DNA of 64,000 nucleotides, taken from the NCBI GenBank assembly GCA_963920525.1, contig OY986439.1, positions 44,627,193-44,691,192 of the forward strand, read 5' to 3'. Below the pieces are notes generated by a model. It was not told where the DNA came from and did no database searches. It was given only the letters and a program-made list of their open reading frames with translations. Both the position numbers and the translations under genes were made by a program. Of the stretch, positions 1 through 11,536 are shown piece by piece. The stretch is from Dichetophora obliterata. Its lineage: Eukaryota; Arthropoda; Insecta; Diptera; Sciomyzidae. Each line of letters starts with the position of its first letter. The first letter of the stretch is position 1.

Positions 1-512
1 TCACTTCAATGCTGAAAACTCAGAAATCGGAAATTTACGACGAGTTTAAGTGAGCGACCTTTTGCATTGTTTCTTTTTTTTTGCATGCATCTGTCAAATT
101 TAGGCCATTGCCTCATGGCGTTACTGCGCTTGTTACGAAAACAAATAATTTTGTTCACATTTTGTTAAGCACAGCTATACATATGCGCAGATACATAAAT
201 CGGCTGCCACTCAGCTACAATAGAATTAGTGTTAATTTTGTTCTTGCTCGCAGACTTTGCATCAGATTTTTGGCGGGATTTGACAGAATGCCAATCTTAT
301 TATCGAAATTATCATGTTCACAATGATTCACACTCATTAACTATACTCACTTATGATTACTGAACACATCTTTTCTTTCCCAATATCCGACGATTATTTT
401 TTATCAATTCAATGTTATTAAATTTAAGCAAACTTCGGAAAACCAAAACAACAACAATTGCACTGAAGTTTTCGTAAATTTCAATATTTCGGAAATTTCA
501 GCATTGAAGTGA
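1..512. mobile_element. TIR-bounded element (MITE-like), left edge at window start
   Basis: The first bases of the window (TCACTTCAATGCTGAAA) recur as an exact inverted copy ending at 512. Similarity continues inward over a GGAAATTTACGA-like stretch. This is the layout of a short non-autonomous DNA transposon. The left target-site duplication lies outside the window, so the superfamily cannot be set. An 81-codon open frame inside (81-326) has no recognisable domain and I do not call it a gene. Confidence 0.6.
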
Positions 513-539
513 ATACCCTTATTATACTTTGACAGCATA

Positions 540-1080
540 CCAAACCAATCAATATATCACGCCATTATACAATAGTAAAAAATGTAGTAGAAATAGTTTA
601 AGAAATAAGAGTGGAAAAAAGTAATATAAATAGTAGAACAAATAGTAGTAGAAAATAGTGGTAGATATAGTTGTAAAAAATACTGTTAATAGTAGTAGAC
701 CATCATTCCATACTTAGTGAAAAAGTAGTAGAAATGAAAGTAAAAAATTTATGTATGAATATTAGTTAAAAAGGAAGTAGACAAAATTGTAGCAATTTTA
801 GCCAAAAATAGTAGTATAATTAGTAGTAAAATAGTTGTAGAGGATAATAGAAGTTAGAAAACTGTTTAAAAAAGTAGTAGAAATAGAAAGGAAACAACAA
901 CAAAAAATAGAAGGTGATAGCAGTAGAAATATGCATATTATACTTTAACATCTTATCAAATACATCATCATATCCTACCACCATACAATAGTACAAAATG
1001 GTAGTAGAAATAGTAGAAGAAATAAGAGTACAGAAAATAAATAGTATAAGCAGTTGTAGAAGATAGTAGTAGACAGCGCT
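540..1080. repeat. Degenerate GTAGTAGAAATAGT low-complexity repeat
   Basis: Many imperfect copies of TAGTAGAAATAGT-like words are separated by short AT stretches. Two larger blocks (about 525-640 and 945-1060) resemble each other: each runs through ACAATAGTA, GTAGTAGAAATAGT and AAGAAATAAGAGT in the same order. A smaller related block is at 2145-2400. No coding potential is seen. Confidence 0.6.
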
Positions 1081-1214
1081 TGTAATACCCTAAATTTTAT
1101 TACAATAAAACTAATTTCTATACGAAATGCAAATTTTGTACACTCGCACTAAGATAGTTTTGTATTTTATTTGATGAATGATATGGATATGTTATCCCAA
1201 ATAAGAATATAAAC

Positions 1215-1550
1215 TTTTTTAGCTAAAGGCAAGTAGCGGGCAAACAAGGCCTAAATACAAAAATTTTTCTCGGCCTTGCAAGGATTGTACAAGGGTCGTT
1301 TGCAGAACTTTTTGGCCAAGGAGCGGCCGTACAGAGGCCAAAAAAATTAGCCTATTTTTATTATATATACACTAACTTCATACACAAAAAAAATTATTAC
1401 TTTTGTTGATGCGCATATGTTTGCTGTAAATAAGGGCATTGAACAATTTGGTGGCATATTCCAAGTTCAGTCACTATGCTTTTTGGATTATTTTTAGACC
1501 AAGTTCGACCCTTGTTCGGCCCATGTTCGGTAGCTGCTCGCCCACTTACA
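1215..1550 (+). repeat. Dispersed repeat with GGCCGTACAGAGGCC motifs
   Basis: This segment contains AGCGGCCGTACAGAGGCC and TTATTTTTAGACC(A)AGTTCGA. Both motifs recur in the same order at 41520-42200. No TIR or open frame is visible, so the family is unknown. The rest of the interval to 2140 is AT-rich and I see nothing in it. Confidence 0.5.
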
Positions 1551-2144
1551 TTTGCACTCGGGTTGCTTTAAATGTTGAGATATTTCAAATTTTTCAGTAG
1601 AAGGTACCTTTTCTTATTTTGAAGATGCAAATTGTTCTATGATTTTATCATACTGAATTGAATTTGCAATGCCATATTCAACCGATATTGTGGTTAAGTC
1701 ATTTAATCGCTCTTGTTGTATCGAACTTCGAAGATAATTTTTAATTATCTTTAAATTAAGAACACATTTCATCTGATGCAACCAATACAGGACTTGTTAA
1801 TACACTTCTATATGCAATTACAGCATTTGACAACAAATTCTCAATACCGTTGGCTTTAATGCCTTTAAGAACATCGATGACTCGAATAATATTACGACTT
1901 TTCACCAAATCTTTTTTACGAATTTTCACCAAGCTTTTTCAATTGAATATTAAATTTATTTTATAACTGTTTACTCTTAATGAAAAATGCTTACAACTTT
2001 CCATACATAACTTCGAATTATACGTTTTTGCACGTTTTCGATACTTTGTAAATAATAAAAAACTTCCGCGAATAACTCTAGCGTTTTTAAATAAAATTAA
2101 TTATCGCGCTCCCGTACCTTGCACGGTCTGACCATGTGGTTCGA

Positions 2145-2400
2145 CAGGTGCTGGTAGTAGACATATTTGTAAAAATAGTACTGTAAATAGGAGTAGAAAA
2201 TAGTTTAAATATTCATATCATGCCACACTATGTATGTAATAAAATACCTTTATACTATACCATTATGCCATAACACACCATATGACCATCATAACATACT
2301 TTCATTGCATACGTAAAGGAAAATAGTAGTAGTCGACGGAAATAGTGATATAAATAGTTGTAGAAGTAGTAGTAAAAATATAGAAATGGCAATATAAATT
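2145..2400. repeat. AT-rich GTAGTAG-type low-complexity block
   Basis: This is a second block of the GTAGTAGAAATA-type sequence seen at 540-1080. It is interrupted by AT-rich spacer (CATACCA, CCATTATGCCA words). No gene is seen. Confidence 0.5.
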
Positions 2401-2439
2401 CAAAACCATGCCTATAACATTATTTGATCGTCTGCTTTT

Positions 2440-2690
2440 GATTTTGGTTATTTGTATTTGCTGCTGCTTTTGGTCATTTGGATTTGCTTTTGCTTTTGCC
2501 CATTTGCTTTTTATTTAGATTTTTTGCTTTTACTTATTTGCCTTTTCTACTGATCAAAAGTTCGAAGCTTTTGCTTTTGCTTATTCTTTTGCTTTTTATT
2601 TTTCTTTTTTTTTTCTCATTTACTTCTTTCTCGTTTGCTCATTTAGTTTGCTTTTGCTTGTGTGTTTTTATTAATATTATTATTTATTAA
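2440..2690. repeat. Pyrimidine-rich TTTTGC(TTTTGC)-like tract
   Basis: Imperfect repeats of GCTTTTGCTTTTGC and TTTGCTTTT run for about 250 bp. The open frame across it encodes a Leu/Phe run that only reflects the base composition. Confidence 0.6.
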
Positions 2691-3187
2691 ACAATTATTA
2701 ATATACACAACAATATTATTTATTTTGCCATACAATAATTTTTGCCGTAGCACTTATACGCAGCGCGTAATAATTCTGTGTAACGATATTGCATTTTCGT
2801 TGCATAAACTGCTTCCTCCGTGACCTATTGTCAGAATAACTGTTTTTTATTATTTTTCGTGAGACTAGGTACCCATTCTTCGATTTCCTTTCATAATATT
2901 TGCCATAGCACCAAGCGCGTCGGAAGCGAATTTCATCTGGGGGGGCAGTACAAATGGGCACTACTTACTTGGGGCAGTATAAATGGTGGTGCAAAAAAAG
3001 TTCACCAAAATTTCTTCAAAGAAACATGAATGTGATACACAAATTTTTTATTTTAGTTTAAAATAAAAAAATATAAAAATATATAAAAAATATTAAAATA
3101 TAAGAAATAATGGTTACTTTTATAAAGCAAGACTAGGTATATCTTTACATGGTTTAAATGCAATATGGTACAAAAAGTTATATCAAT

Positions 3188-4391
3188 TTAAATTATTCCA
3201 AAATGTTTCTTTCTGTCCTTGCGAGAAACAGACTCTTTCACCACCTCCATCGAATTCAATTCTTCGGTTTTAACTTTGTGAATGTGTATAAGTGCCGCAT
3301 AAGTGAGTCGTTTCTGTGTCATAGTGGCTCGAAGATACGTTTTAAGTCGTCTTAGGCCGCGTTCATAGTAAACGCTTTTAGCTTAGCCGAGAGGTTTAGC
3401 TGAAAAACGCTTTGTGTATAATAATATTGAAAAAGCTCAAAGTGTTCACAGTGCCAGCATAAAGCTAGCATAAAGCTTTATTTCAAATGCTTTTCAGCGC
3501 TTATATCTCCATCTCGCTTGCTCACACAAAAAAATAATTTTGTTTTTATGCTTTCTTGTAGAGCATTTTTAAAATGCTATTTGGCACATGTTTATCTATT
3601 TTGCCTGTTAACAATATTTTCGTTGATTTTTTGTGCTGAAGTGTTAACCGTTGTTGTTGTTGTTGTTACGTTGTGGTCCTTTTGTGGTGCATTTCAGTTG
3701 TATGCACTTGTGTATTCTATCTCGTTTGTTTACATAGTTTTCGTTGTTCTTGCTTACTTCTTGGGTACTTTTTGTGCTGAACTTTCCACCGTTGTTGTGC
3801 TTTGTGTTTTCAAGTTTTTTGAAATTTTGTTTGTTATTGGTTTGATCTTTTATTGGTGATCATCGCGAAGCTACATACTCATTAAACAAAAAATCTTTCA
3901 TTTTCGTTGCAAAACGCAATTGAGGGCATTATTTTCCAAAGAGACAAATGAAAACAAAGCATATCAGCCACAAGCATAAAGCGCGCACTATGAACACCAA
4001 TAAGCTACTTTATGCAGCGTTGAATAAGCGTTCACTATGATCAAAAAAAGCTTGACAAAGCAGCTTTATGCATCAGCTTCAGCCAAATCGTCCACTATGA
4101 ACGCGGCCTTAGTGCACTAAAAAAACGCTCAGATCAAGCTGCTGATGCAGGCGCAGTCAAAAGCAAAGCAATAAGTTTTTCAACTTCATTTAATAGTTTT
4201 TTTTACAGTATCCGAATTTTTTGCAAATTAGGATACAATGCCACTACAATTTGAAGGTGTTTGGCCTGGCAATTGCTTCAGCAATTAAGTTGCGCGTGGA
4301 GGTCGCTCACATCTGCATAAAGTCATCTGCATAAAGATCTAGTTTTGTTTTTAGATTTTGTTCAGAAGGCACTTTTCCGTTGAAGGCTTCT
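3188..4391 (-). pseudogene. hAT transposase C-terminal fragment, interrupted
   Basis: On the - strand, reading from about 4391 downward, a frame shows GKVPSEQNLKTKLDLYADDF and then, after a degraded gap, LLNEVEKLIALLLTAPASAA. A TGA stop follows, then SERFFSALRRLKTYLRATMT and ...RLTYAALIHIHKVKTEEL, ending at a TAA at 3188-3190. The SERxFSALRRxKTYLRxTM signature is the conserved hAT C-terminal dimerisation motif, and the HxHK tail is typical of ZMYM-like hAT proteins. The stop sits where that motif normally has Cys (TGC or TGT to TGA). The frame is split between SAL and RRLK by the 754-bp MITE at 3355-4108. When the duplicated TTA is counted once, both halves are in the same frame. The DDE/RNase H-like core and BED finger are absent. 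It is non-functional. Confidence 0.8.
3355..4108. mobile_element. PIF/Harbinger-like MITE, TSD TTA
   Basis: The terminal inverted repeats begin GGCCGCGTTCATAGT and are followed by a partly matching stretch. TTA is duplicated on each side (3352-3354 and 4109-4111). GG-starting TIRs plus a 3-bp TWA duplication are the hallmark of PIF/Harbinger elements. Subterminal CACTATGA(A/T)C words and AGCATAAAGC words recur several times near both ends, as in transposase-bound MITE ends. An open frame at 3518-3859 is a hydrophobic artefact of T-rich DNA. Confidence 0.85.
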
Positions 4392-4702
4392 ATTACAATA
4401 TTACAGTATTAAGCTACATACTTAAGGGTGCTTTTAAACTGAAGTGGTGGGTTTGCAGTAGAAACTCTACATTTTGTTCTATCTTTTTGCAAACACAGAG
4501 AAAGAAAATTGTTATCCGCAAGCATGCTTATGAAGAAGAGAGAAAGAAGAGGAAAATATCTAATACAAGAATATTATCGTTGTAAAAAAACTGACATTTT
4601 GAATAACTTTTGAAGTTTTCTTTCTAAATTGTTTATCTAGCTAAAAAAGTGGGGGGGCAACTGCCGCCCTTGCCCCCGGCTTCTGACGCCAATGCATAGC
4701 AC

Positions 4703-5371
4703 ATGTACTCAGCAGGTAATAATTCCATTATACTCCACACAGTGGTTTCAAAGTGGAATTAAATCTTTTTTTCATGTAGTAATTTTGGTTCGTTTTTTTA
4801 AATTTAGGCTTAGAAATAACATAAAAAAAAGTCTAAGATAAGTCTTCTCAATTTTTGTGGATGAGCAGTGAATGTCGGCAAAATTTTTTCTCTCAAAAAC
4901 AGCCATGATTTTAAGCCGGATTCCGGCAGGAACTGCTCCGGCATAATTGCTAGTATTCACTTAAATCTTTTTATATATACAATATTGTGATGTATCTAAA
5001 ATACATATTTTTAATTATAAATATATTTTTATTATTATTGTGTTTTTTTTAATAATTTTATTAAGACCATGTTTTTTCCCAGATTCCAAAATTTGGTGGA
5101 CCAGAACTAAGTTATCGACACTTATCGACGGTTTCTAACTATAAAAATCTTAAACTGTAGGCTTTTAGTAAGCATTTAAAAAAAATTGGCTGCTTATAGC
5201 TGCTTACCTGGTTTTAACGAACAAAAGCGTAAAATTTATAACCATATGCGTATTGCACACATTTTCATAAAGAATATGTTATAGTTTTGTATTTCTTCTT
5301 TTTTTCTTATAATAATTATAAAGGAAATTCCTAAATGTTATATAATAAGAAAAAATATGTATTTGTATGGA
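4703..5371. other. AT-rich non-coding interval
   Basis: I see no gene here. The interval continues the sequence interrupted by the hAT insertion and leads into the GTGGGCGTGG repeat family at 5372. Confidence 0.5.
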
Positions 5372-5890
5372 AGGTGGGCGTGGCAATTTTTTTAAATATA
5401 CACATATATTTTGTATTCTTCATTGAGTTGTTTTGATATAGCTGCAATAAAAAGAAAAATATCGTTTTCAATTTCTGTGTTATACAGGAGGTAGGCGTGT
5501 TTGTAGGCGGATTTGCAAAGTTTTTTGTAAGTGCTCTTATACAGCTAATTTCAACTTATGTATACACCAAATTTTATTGGTATACAACTACGCCATCTTA
5601 ATGCTATGCGAATATCGTATAAAAATTATGGGAGGTTGGCGTGTCAAATTTTGTTTAATATACATGTATATTTTAGATCCTTGAGTGAGTTGTTTTGATA
5701 TAACTTCAATACGAAAAAACATAAAGCTTTTTAAACTTTTGTGTTATATGAGAGGAAGGCGTGTTTGTGGGCGGATTTAAAAATTTTCATATATTCTAAT
5801 AGAGGTAATTCCAACTTATGTAGTTAATTTTATTGCTCTACGACGAATCCTTCTATTTTTTCCAAAAATGTATGGGATTAAACCACTGTG
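5372..5890. repeat. Two tandem ~265-bp units with GGAGGT(G/T)GGCGTG motif
   Basis: Unit 1 (5372-5632) and unit 2 (5633-5890) run through the same landmarks in order. These are a GG(A)GGTGGGCGTG box, ATACA(C/T)(A/G)TATATTTT, GAGTTGTTTTGATATA, a second AGGCGTGTTTGT box and TTCAACTTATGT. The same unit appears at 34500-34573 and resumes at 37198-37620, where a Helitron has landed inside it. Confidence 0.75.
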
Positions 5891-6081
5891 CGTCGTGACG
5901 AACTTGTTGCATATTTGATCTAGAAGCAACTCCGTACACGGCGTCATGACGTTATAAAGTTTCTGTCTATTTTTCGAGGAAGGCATAGACACATGCTTTA
6001 CTTGCGTGCAACAATTTGTACCCTAGCGTCTATATTCAGCGAGTACTAATTTCATGCAACACTTTTTAATTTTTGTTGCTT

Positions 6082-6095
6082 AAGCATCTCCCTCC
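6082..6095. repeat. Target-site duplication, left, of RTE copy 1
   Basis: AAGCATCTCCCTCC matches AAGCTTCTCCCTCC at 8982-8995 at 13 of 14 positions. This brackets the RTE element exactly, up to its TAAG tail. Confidence 0.8.
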
Positions 6096-8981
6096 TGGGG
6101 AAACTGGGGGCGATGTAACAATGTAACATGTCTGACTGTCTCAACCTGGCGAGACCTGAAATCGCCTCAAGTCGGCTCAAACCTCCACGTGGTGTTTCCT
6201 GGGCAACGTCAAAACTGACAACCGTTAGTTTGGCGGCTAATCTGAGCGGCAGGCCTCCCTAGGCTTAAAATAGGTTGTGCGTCGGGTTTGAAGCCCACCC
6301 GTAAAAACCAATTTCAATGAAAACTAATAAGAATAGAAAAAAAAAAATGATCCCCAAATCTGATGACGACTACCGCAAACGAAAAACTGATAATGATTTA
6401 CGGATATGCACCTGGAATGTCCGAACCCTTAATTGGGAAGGTGCCTCTATCCAACTGACTGATGTCTTGGAAAGATACAAAGCTGATATCACTGCTATCC
6501 AAGAAATGCGATGGAAGGGACAGGGCTGCATTCGGCATGCACCCTGTGATATCTACTACAGCGGCCATGCAGAGAAGCACGAGTTTGGATGCGGATTTGT
6601 AGTTGGCAAGAGACTACGGCCCCACGTCCTGCGATTCACACCTGTGAACGAACGACTTGCCATAATCCGCATCAAGGTTAGATTTTTCAATATAAGCCTA
6701 ATATGTGCGCACGCTCCGACAGAAGACAAAGACGATGAGATCAAGGAAATTTTCTTCGAGCGCCTTGAAAATGCTTACGAGCGCTGCCCCCGCCACGACG
6801 TAAAAATCGTGCTTGGTGACTTCAACGCTAAGGTGGGCAAGGAAAATATTTTTGGTCCAACAGTCGGAAAGTTCAGCCTCCACGACATCACCTCCGATAA
6901 CGGAATGAGGCTGATTGACTTCGCCGCAGCACGAAACATGGTCGTAAGTAGCACTAGATTCAAGCATATCAATATTCATAAAGCCACCTGGGTGTCCCCT
7001 GATCAAAAATCCAAGAATAAAATTGATCATGTTTTGATCGACAGAAGGCACTCTTCCAGTGTATTGAATGTACGTACGGTCCGTGGTGCAAACATTGACT
7101 CGGATCACTATCTTGTTGCAGCCAAGATCCGTACACGTCTGTGCGCAGCTAAGAATACATGCAACCCTACACAGAGAAAGCTAGACGTCGACAAGCTACA
7201 ATCGAAACAGACAGCCGATGCTTTCGCCACTCGACTCTCACTCCTGCTTCAAAGCACTCCTCCAATCGATGATATATGCGCGCAGTGGACACACATTTCC
7301 AACTCCATGCGTGTGGCTGCTGAAGAGTTGATTGGCTACCACCGCCTTCGCCGAAACCAGTGGTACGACCAGGAGTGTCGCGACGCCACTGCAGAGAAAG
7401 ACGCTGCCTACAAAGCCATCCTGCAGTCGGTTGTAACGCGCGTTGCTAAGGAGCGATACAAAGAAAAAAGGAGGGAAGAGCGACATGTTTTCAGGCGGAA
7501 AAAAAGTGAGGCAGAAAAGCGCGAGCAGGAGAAGATTGAGATGTATGGTGACAGGAATGAGGCCCGAAAATTTTTCGAAGAAATAAGACGCCTTGCCGAT
7601 GGTTTTAAAACCGGGGCCTCTTCCTGCAAGGATGAAAACGGGAATCTAGTGACAGATGTCCAGAGTACACTGACGTTATGGAGGGAACACTTCTCTAAGC
7701 TTCTAAATGGTGATGCTGACAATAATCCCGCCAATAGAGATGATATTCCGGAAACCCCAATTTTGGATGACAGCGTTGAGGTTCCGCTGCCCGACTATGA
7801 TGAAGTTCTGACAGCTATAGCTCGCCTTAAAAATAACAAAGCCGCGGGAGCTGATGGCTTAGCTGCTGAGCTGTTTAAGAACGGAGGCGAAGCTCTACTT
7901 AAATGAATTCACGAGCTTCTATGCAGAATATGGTCAGAAGAATGCATTCCGAACGATTGGAATCTCAGTGTGCTCTGCCCAATCCACAAGAAAGGCGATC
8001 CCACTATCTGTGCCAATAACCGTGGGATAAGCCTTCTTAATATCGCATATAAGGTCCTGTCGAGCGTTTTATGTGAAAGATTGAAGCCATAGCAGTGCAG
8101 TTAAAATCGGGAAGGACCTCTCCCCACCATTTATTACCAAACGAGGTTTCAGACAAGGTGATTCCTTATCGTGCGACTTTTTCAACCTAATGATGGAAAA
8201 GATCATCCGAGCTGCTGATCTGAGACGTAGTGACACAATATTCTACAAGAGTGTTATGCTGATTGCGTATGCTGATGACATCGATATCATTGGCCATAAT
8301 AAGCGCGAAGTCAGTGCAGCATTTTCCAGATTAGAAAGAGAGTCAAGTCGAATGGGTCTGGCAGTGAATGGAGACAAGACGAAATACTAAGTGTCAACAA
8401 ACAAACAGTCCCAGCGTCTTGGAACACACGTTACAGTTGAAAATACCTCCTTCGAGGCTGTAAAGAACTTCGTTTATCTGCAATGCGAAAATCACGCTCT
8501 ATAAATCGCTCATCATACCCGTCTTACTTTATGCATCACAAACCTGGACGCTGAGCAGTTCAGATGAAAAGACTTTAGGAGCATTCGAGAGAAAGATTCT
8601 TCGTAAGATCTACGGACCAATCTGCGTCAATGGCGAGTACCGAATACGGTGGAATGATGAACTGTATGAGCTGTACGCTGACATCGACATAGTCAAGCCC
8701 ATTAAAATCGAGCGGCTTCGCTGGCTTGGTCATGTTCAGCGCATGAAAGACGATGCTCCAGTGAAGAAAACATTCGATTCGGTACCCAGCGGCGGTCAAC
8801 GCAGAAGAGGACGACCGCATCTTCGTTGGAAAGACCAAGTAGAGGACAACCTGACGAAGCTTGGAATTTCCAACTGGCGCCAGCAAGCGAAAGACAGAAA
8901 TGTCTGGCGCAAATTCTTAGATGATGCCAAGACCGACATACGGTTGTAGCGCCAACTAAGTAAGTAAGTAAGTAAGTAAGT
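6096..8981 (+). mobile_element. RTE-clade non-LTR retrotransposon, copy 1
   Basis: A single-ORF element of about 2.9 kb has an N-terminal AP-type endonuclease followed by a reverse transcriptase. It ends in a short (TAAG)n tail rather than poly-A, as RTE elements do. The 14-bp TSDs define both ends. The 5' leader (6096-6316) aligns with the 5' leader of copy 2 (25 kb region), for example around TCTCAACCTGGCGAGACC. Internal deletions of about 290 bp (near 8095) and about 130 bp (near 8480) plus a stop codon make it inactive. Confidence 0.9.
6317..8949 (+). pseudogene. RTE endonuclease-reverse transcriptase, broken
   Basis: From the ATG at 6317 the frame is open for 529 codons. The endonuclease domain (residues about 28-270) keeps its key residues: N34 in CTWNVRT, E63 in QEMRW, D168/N170 in GDFNAKVG and SDH at 262-264. 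A charged linker follows and the RT domain begins at about residue 505. A TGA at 7904-7906 interrupts it, but the same frame continues to about 8093 (PIHKKGDP, RGISLLNIAYK). About 290 bp holding the fingers/palm core with the first catalytic Asp is then missing. The frame resumes shifted, with GFRQGDSL and the catalytic YADD at about 8268-8279. After another deletion of about 130 bp, the C-terminal part (RWLGHVQRM, GRPHLRWKDQVE) runs to the stop at 8947-8949. Copy 2 retains the sections deleted here. This is a dead copy of a reverse transcriptase that would act by target-primed reverse transcription. Confidence 0.85.
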
Positions 8982-8984
8982 AAG
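8957..8984 (+). repeat. (TAAG)n 3' tail of the RTE element
   Basis: Six to seven TAAG repeats follow the ORF stop and run into the right TSD (AAGC...). Tetranucleotide tails are characteristic of RTE elements. Copy 2 ends in a shorter TAAGTAGGTAAG version. Confidence 0.85.
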
Positions 8985-8995
8985 CTTCTCCCTCC

Positions 8996-11305
8996 ACGTC
9001 ATGATAACGTCATAATTTTTTCCTTAACAATCAATCTTTCTAGCGTTTGCACTTAGCAAATTTATTAAAAATAGAAATGCAAGCAATGTCGTAACGATTT
9101 CTACTCAATATAAATGTTTTTCGAAACCGAAAGGTAAGATGAAACGCTGTTATGTCAAAAAGCTTGAGAATCATTTCATTTAACTGTATTATTAAGTGTA
9201 TAGACGATACAACGGCTGTACCAATATCGTTTGCTACTTGATGGTTGTGTGCGATTATTAGAGCAATTCACAATCTTGTGCATTTGAGATTGAAAATGGG
9301 TGCAATTGGAAAAATTTTCTCCATTTGTGAACGGTCTTTTTCGGTTTACAAAACATAAAATTCACAGCTGATCGTTGTGTTATATGTACTAATTATTTTA
9401 TTGAAAATTGTGCTTAAGCAAATTTAATGCCGAAAAAAGGTTGAAGGCTTTTTTTATTTTCCGTATCAGTTCTTATTTCAGCTTTTCTTTTTTCAACTAT
9501 CCGCTGTCAGTGTGCATTTCAGTATTGCAGAAGTATAGTAAATATAAACTATGGGTTTTAGTGTTGCTTATTTGCAATAGTGTAGTAAATGCATCCTAGT
9601 ATATATGTATCATATTTTGCTAGTGTAGAGTAAAAACATGCTCTACCATTTTGAAAATGCTATGATGCATGACCATTGTATTGTTTAGATGTAACCATGC
9701 GACGAGTTAGTTGCAATATTGCACGGTCGAATGGTTGAAACTGCCAACTGTTGTACAACAAGTGATTGTACAGCCGTTGTTTCTTCGTTAATTTCTGTCA
9801 CAATTGAGAAATTTCTAGCACGTATTGGCATAATAAATTTTAAATATTATCTAGAATCTTAAAAAATATATTAAGCGTACTCAAAAAAAAAAAATAATCT
9901 TGATATTTTAACGATGCAACTTAAGTTGAATATAATGAAAAATTTTTTAGTTGTTATTATTTTATTATTATAGCACATAAAGACAATTTTTATTAAAAGC
10001 TAAGAGAAATTATTTAATAAATTTTCAATAAAGCGTTTCTTTTTATGACGCTATATAACGTGATGTTGTGTCTGAATGAAAGATTTAACAACGAAATCAT
10101 TGAATTATAAAATGCAGGAGAGCAGAATATAAGATAAGAAAAAAAAAACAAGTGCTAAAGACAGCAAAAAAAAAGGAAGATAATAAAAAAGCTCTAAATA
10201 AAGTCCAAGCAAGAATAAAAATTGAAGAACATTCATTGAGACGCGACACATAAAATCACTTACGAGAATGCTGCTCTTCAACGCCTTGAAAGTGGAAGGA
10301 CGAAAAAAAAAGACAAAACAAAATAAAATAAAATAAAGCAATTCTGGTTGGAGAAGCAACAGGCTGCAGCAGCCGGCGTATGAGTTGGAAGACAAGAACA
10401 AATAAATTAAATGCCAAATGAACGACCTAAAATGAGCGACAACTGCTTCGGCTGTACAACGAATAGGAGGCGTCAGCCAAGTGAGTCGTCCTGCATGTCA
10501 TATAGCTCAAATTACAAATTGACATTCAGACTGTGTGGGTGGCAACAGTGGCAGTTGTTCGCCAGTGAGTGATAGTGAGTAAGGAGTCAGCTGTGGGGCT
10601 GGACTGGTGTGATAACTTGTAGCAGTGTTAAAAACGTCCTTGCAGTAAACAAAATTTGAACACTGCATCCGGTGAATTTCAATTGAATAGAAATCGTATG
10701 TCGAGCAATCGAGCTAATGGCGTGTTTTTTTTACCACTTTTTTGTATTTGCTGACGGAAGTAACGGATGGGTTGGAAAAAAAGGGGAAAAACCTTGCAGT
10801 GCGGCGTCTGCTGTTGCTTGTTGCGCATGCAGAGCAAGGACAAGTTTGTGCGACCGAGTGTGTGCGAACGGAAGCAATGCAATGTGATGTAAATAAAATA
10901 TGATGTAAAAAACAGGGTGCGCTCCTGACATGAGACACTCCTTTGTGTATTTTGTTTTGAAGAGAAAAATAGCAAATTTTATTTTCTAATTTATGTGTCA
11001 CACCCTGTTTACAGTTTCCACATGATATTTTATTTCACTTCACACTAAATCGTTTTTTAATACGACATTTTCTGGATTTATTCTAATGCGAATTTTAGCT
11101 GGCTTAAGCAAAGCCAGTGGTTCAGTTACACAATTTTATATGTAGTTTATGATTAATTTTCTATTGCAGTTTGACTGCATTCCCATGCAATTAACTTAAG
11201 AAGAACTTTTATTTATAGACAAACTCTTGCTTCAGAGTTTTTATTAAGTTTATTGTTCTACGTTTGAAATATTTTAGTTATTTATCTCTAACTTAGGATA
11301 GAGAT
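8996..11305. other. AT-rich non-coding stretch without a recognised gene
   Basis: I find no coding signature. From 10400 to 10900 the base composition is less AT-rich (GTGGGTGGCAACAGTGGCAG, GCGGCGTCTGCTGTTGC words), and a 46-codon frame opens at 10432. Nothing links it to a known protein and no splice-site pair is convincing. This is the most exon-like composition outside the transposons, but it remains unassigned. Confidence 0.4.
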
Positions 11306-11536
11306 ACAAGGAATAACGACTAAACTCAAAATATCGTAAAAAACGATATTTTAATTCCACGAACTAAGACCCAATTTTTTTAAATATATGAACCGTTACA
11401 AACAAAGTATCTGCAGACATAGGTGATGATCAATTCTGGGTAAAAAATGGATATCTGCACACTTTCAAAAATTGGCAATAAAGTTAATTCCATATCGCTT
11501 TTTTACGACATTTTGAGTTTAGTCATTATTCCTTGT
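11306..11536. mobile_element. Short fold-back MITE, ~230 bp
   Basis: The left arm starts ACAAGGAATAACGACTAAAC. The right arm, reverse-complemented, starts ACAAGGAATAATGACTAAAC, and the match continues through CTCAAAAT(A/G)TCGTAAAAAA(C/G)CGATAT. Arms of about 50 bp with few mismatches can fold into a long hairpin. No duplication of flanking sequence is evident, so the family is undetermined. Confidence 0.75.

Larger units (their letters stand above)
2912..4694 (-). mobile_element. hAT transposon relic (ZMYM-type), 8-bp TSD, split by a MITE
   Basis: The ends are imperfect inverted repeats: CAAGCGCGTCGGAAGC on the left and CATTGGCGTCAGAAGC (reverse complement of the right end). They match at 12 of 16 positions. 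An exact 8-bp duplication CATAGCAC flanks the element at 2904-2911 and 4695-4702, and 8 bp is the hAT TSD length. Poly-G/C subterminal runs lie just inside both ends. Without the nested MITE the element is only about 1.0 kb, so most of the transposase gene has been deleted. The remaining coding part, on the - strand, is the C-terminal dimerisation region. Confidence 0.85.

Noticed and set aside
2478..2690. 70-codon Leu/Phe-rich frame
   Set aside because: It is made of TTTTGC-type simple repeats.
3518..3859. 113-codon hydrophobic frame that looks like a membrane protein
   Set aside because: It lies wholly inside a MITE and its Leu/Val/Phe content follows from T-rich DNA.
10432..10572. 46-codon frame in a less AT-rich region (MSDNCFGCTTNRRRQPSESS)
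   Set aside because: Too short, no domain, no convincing splice donor and no downstream exon.
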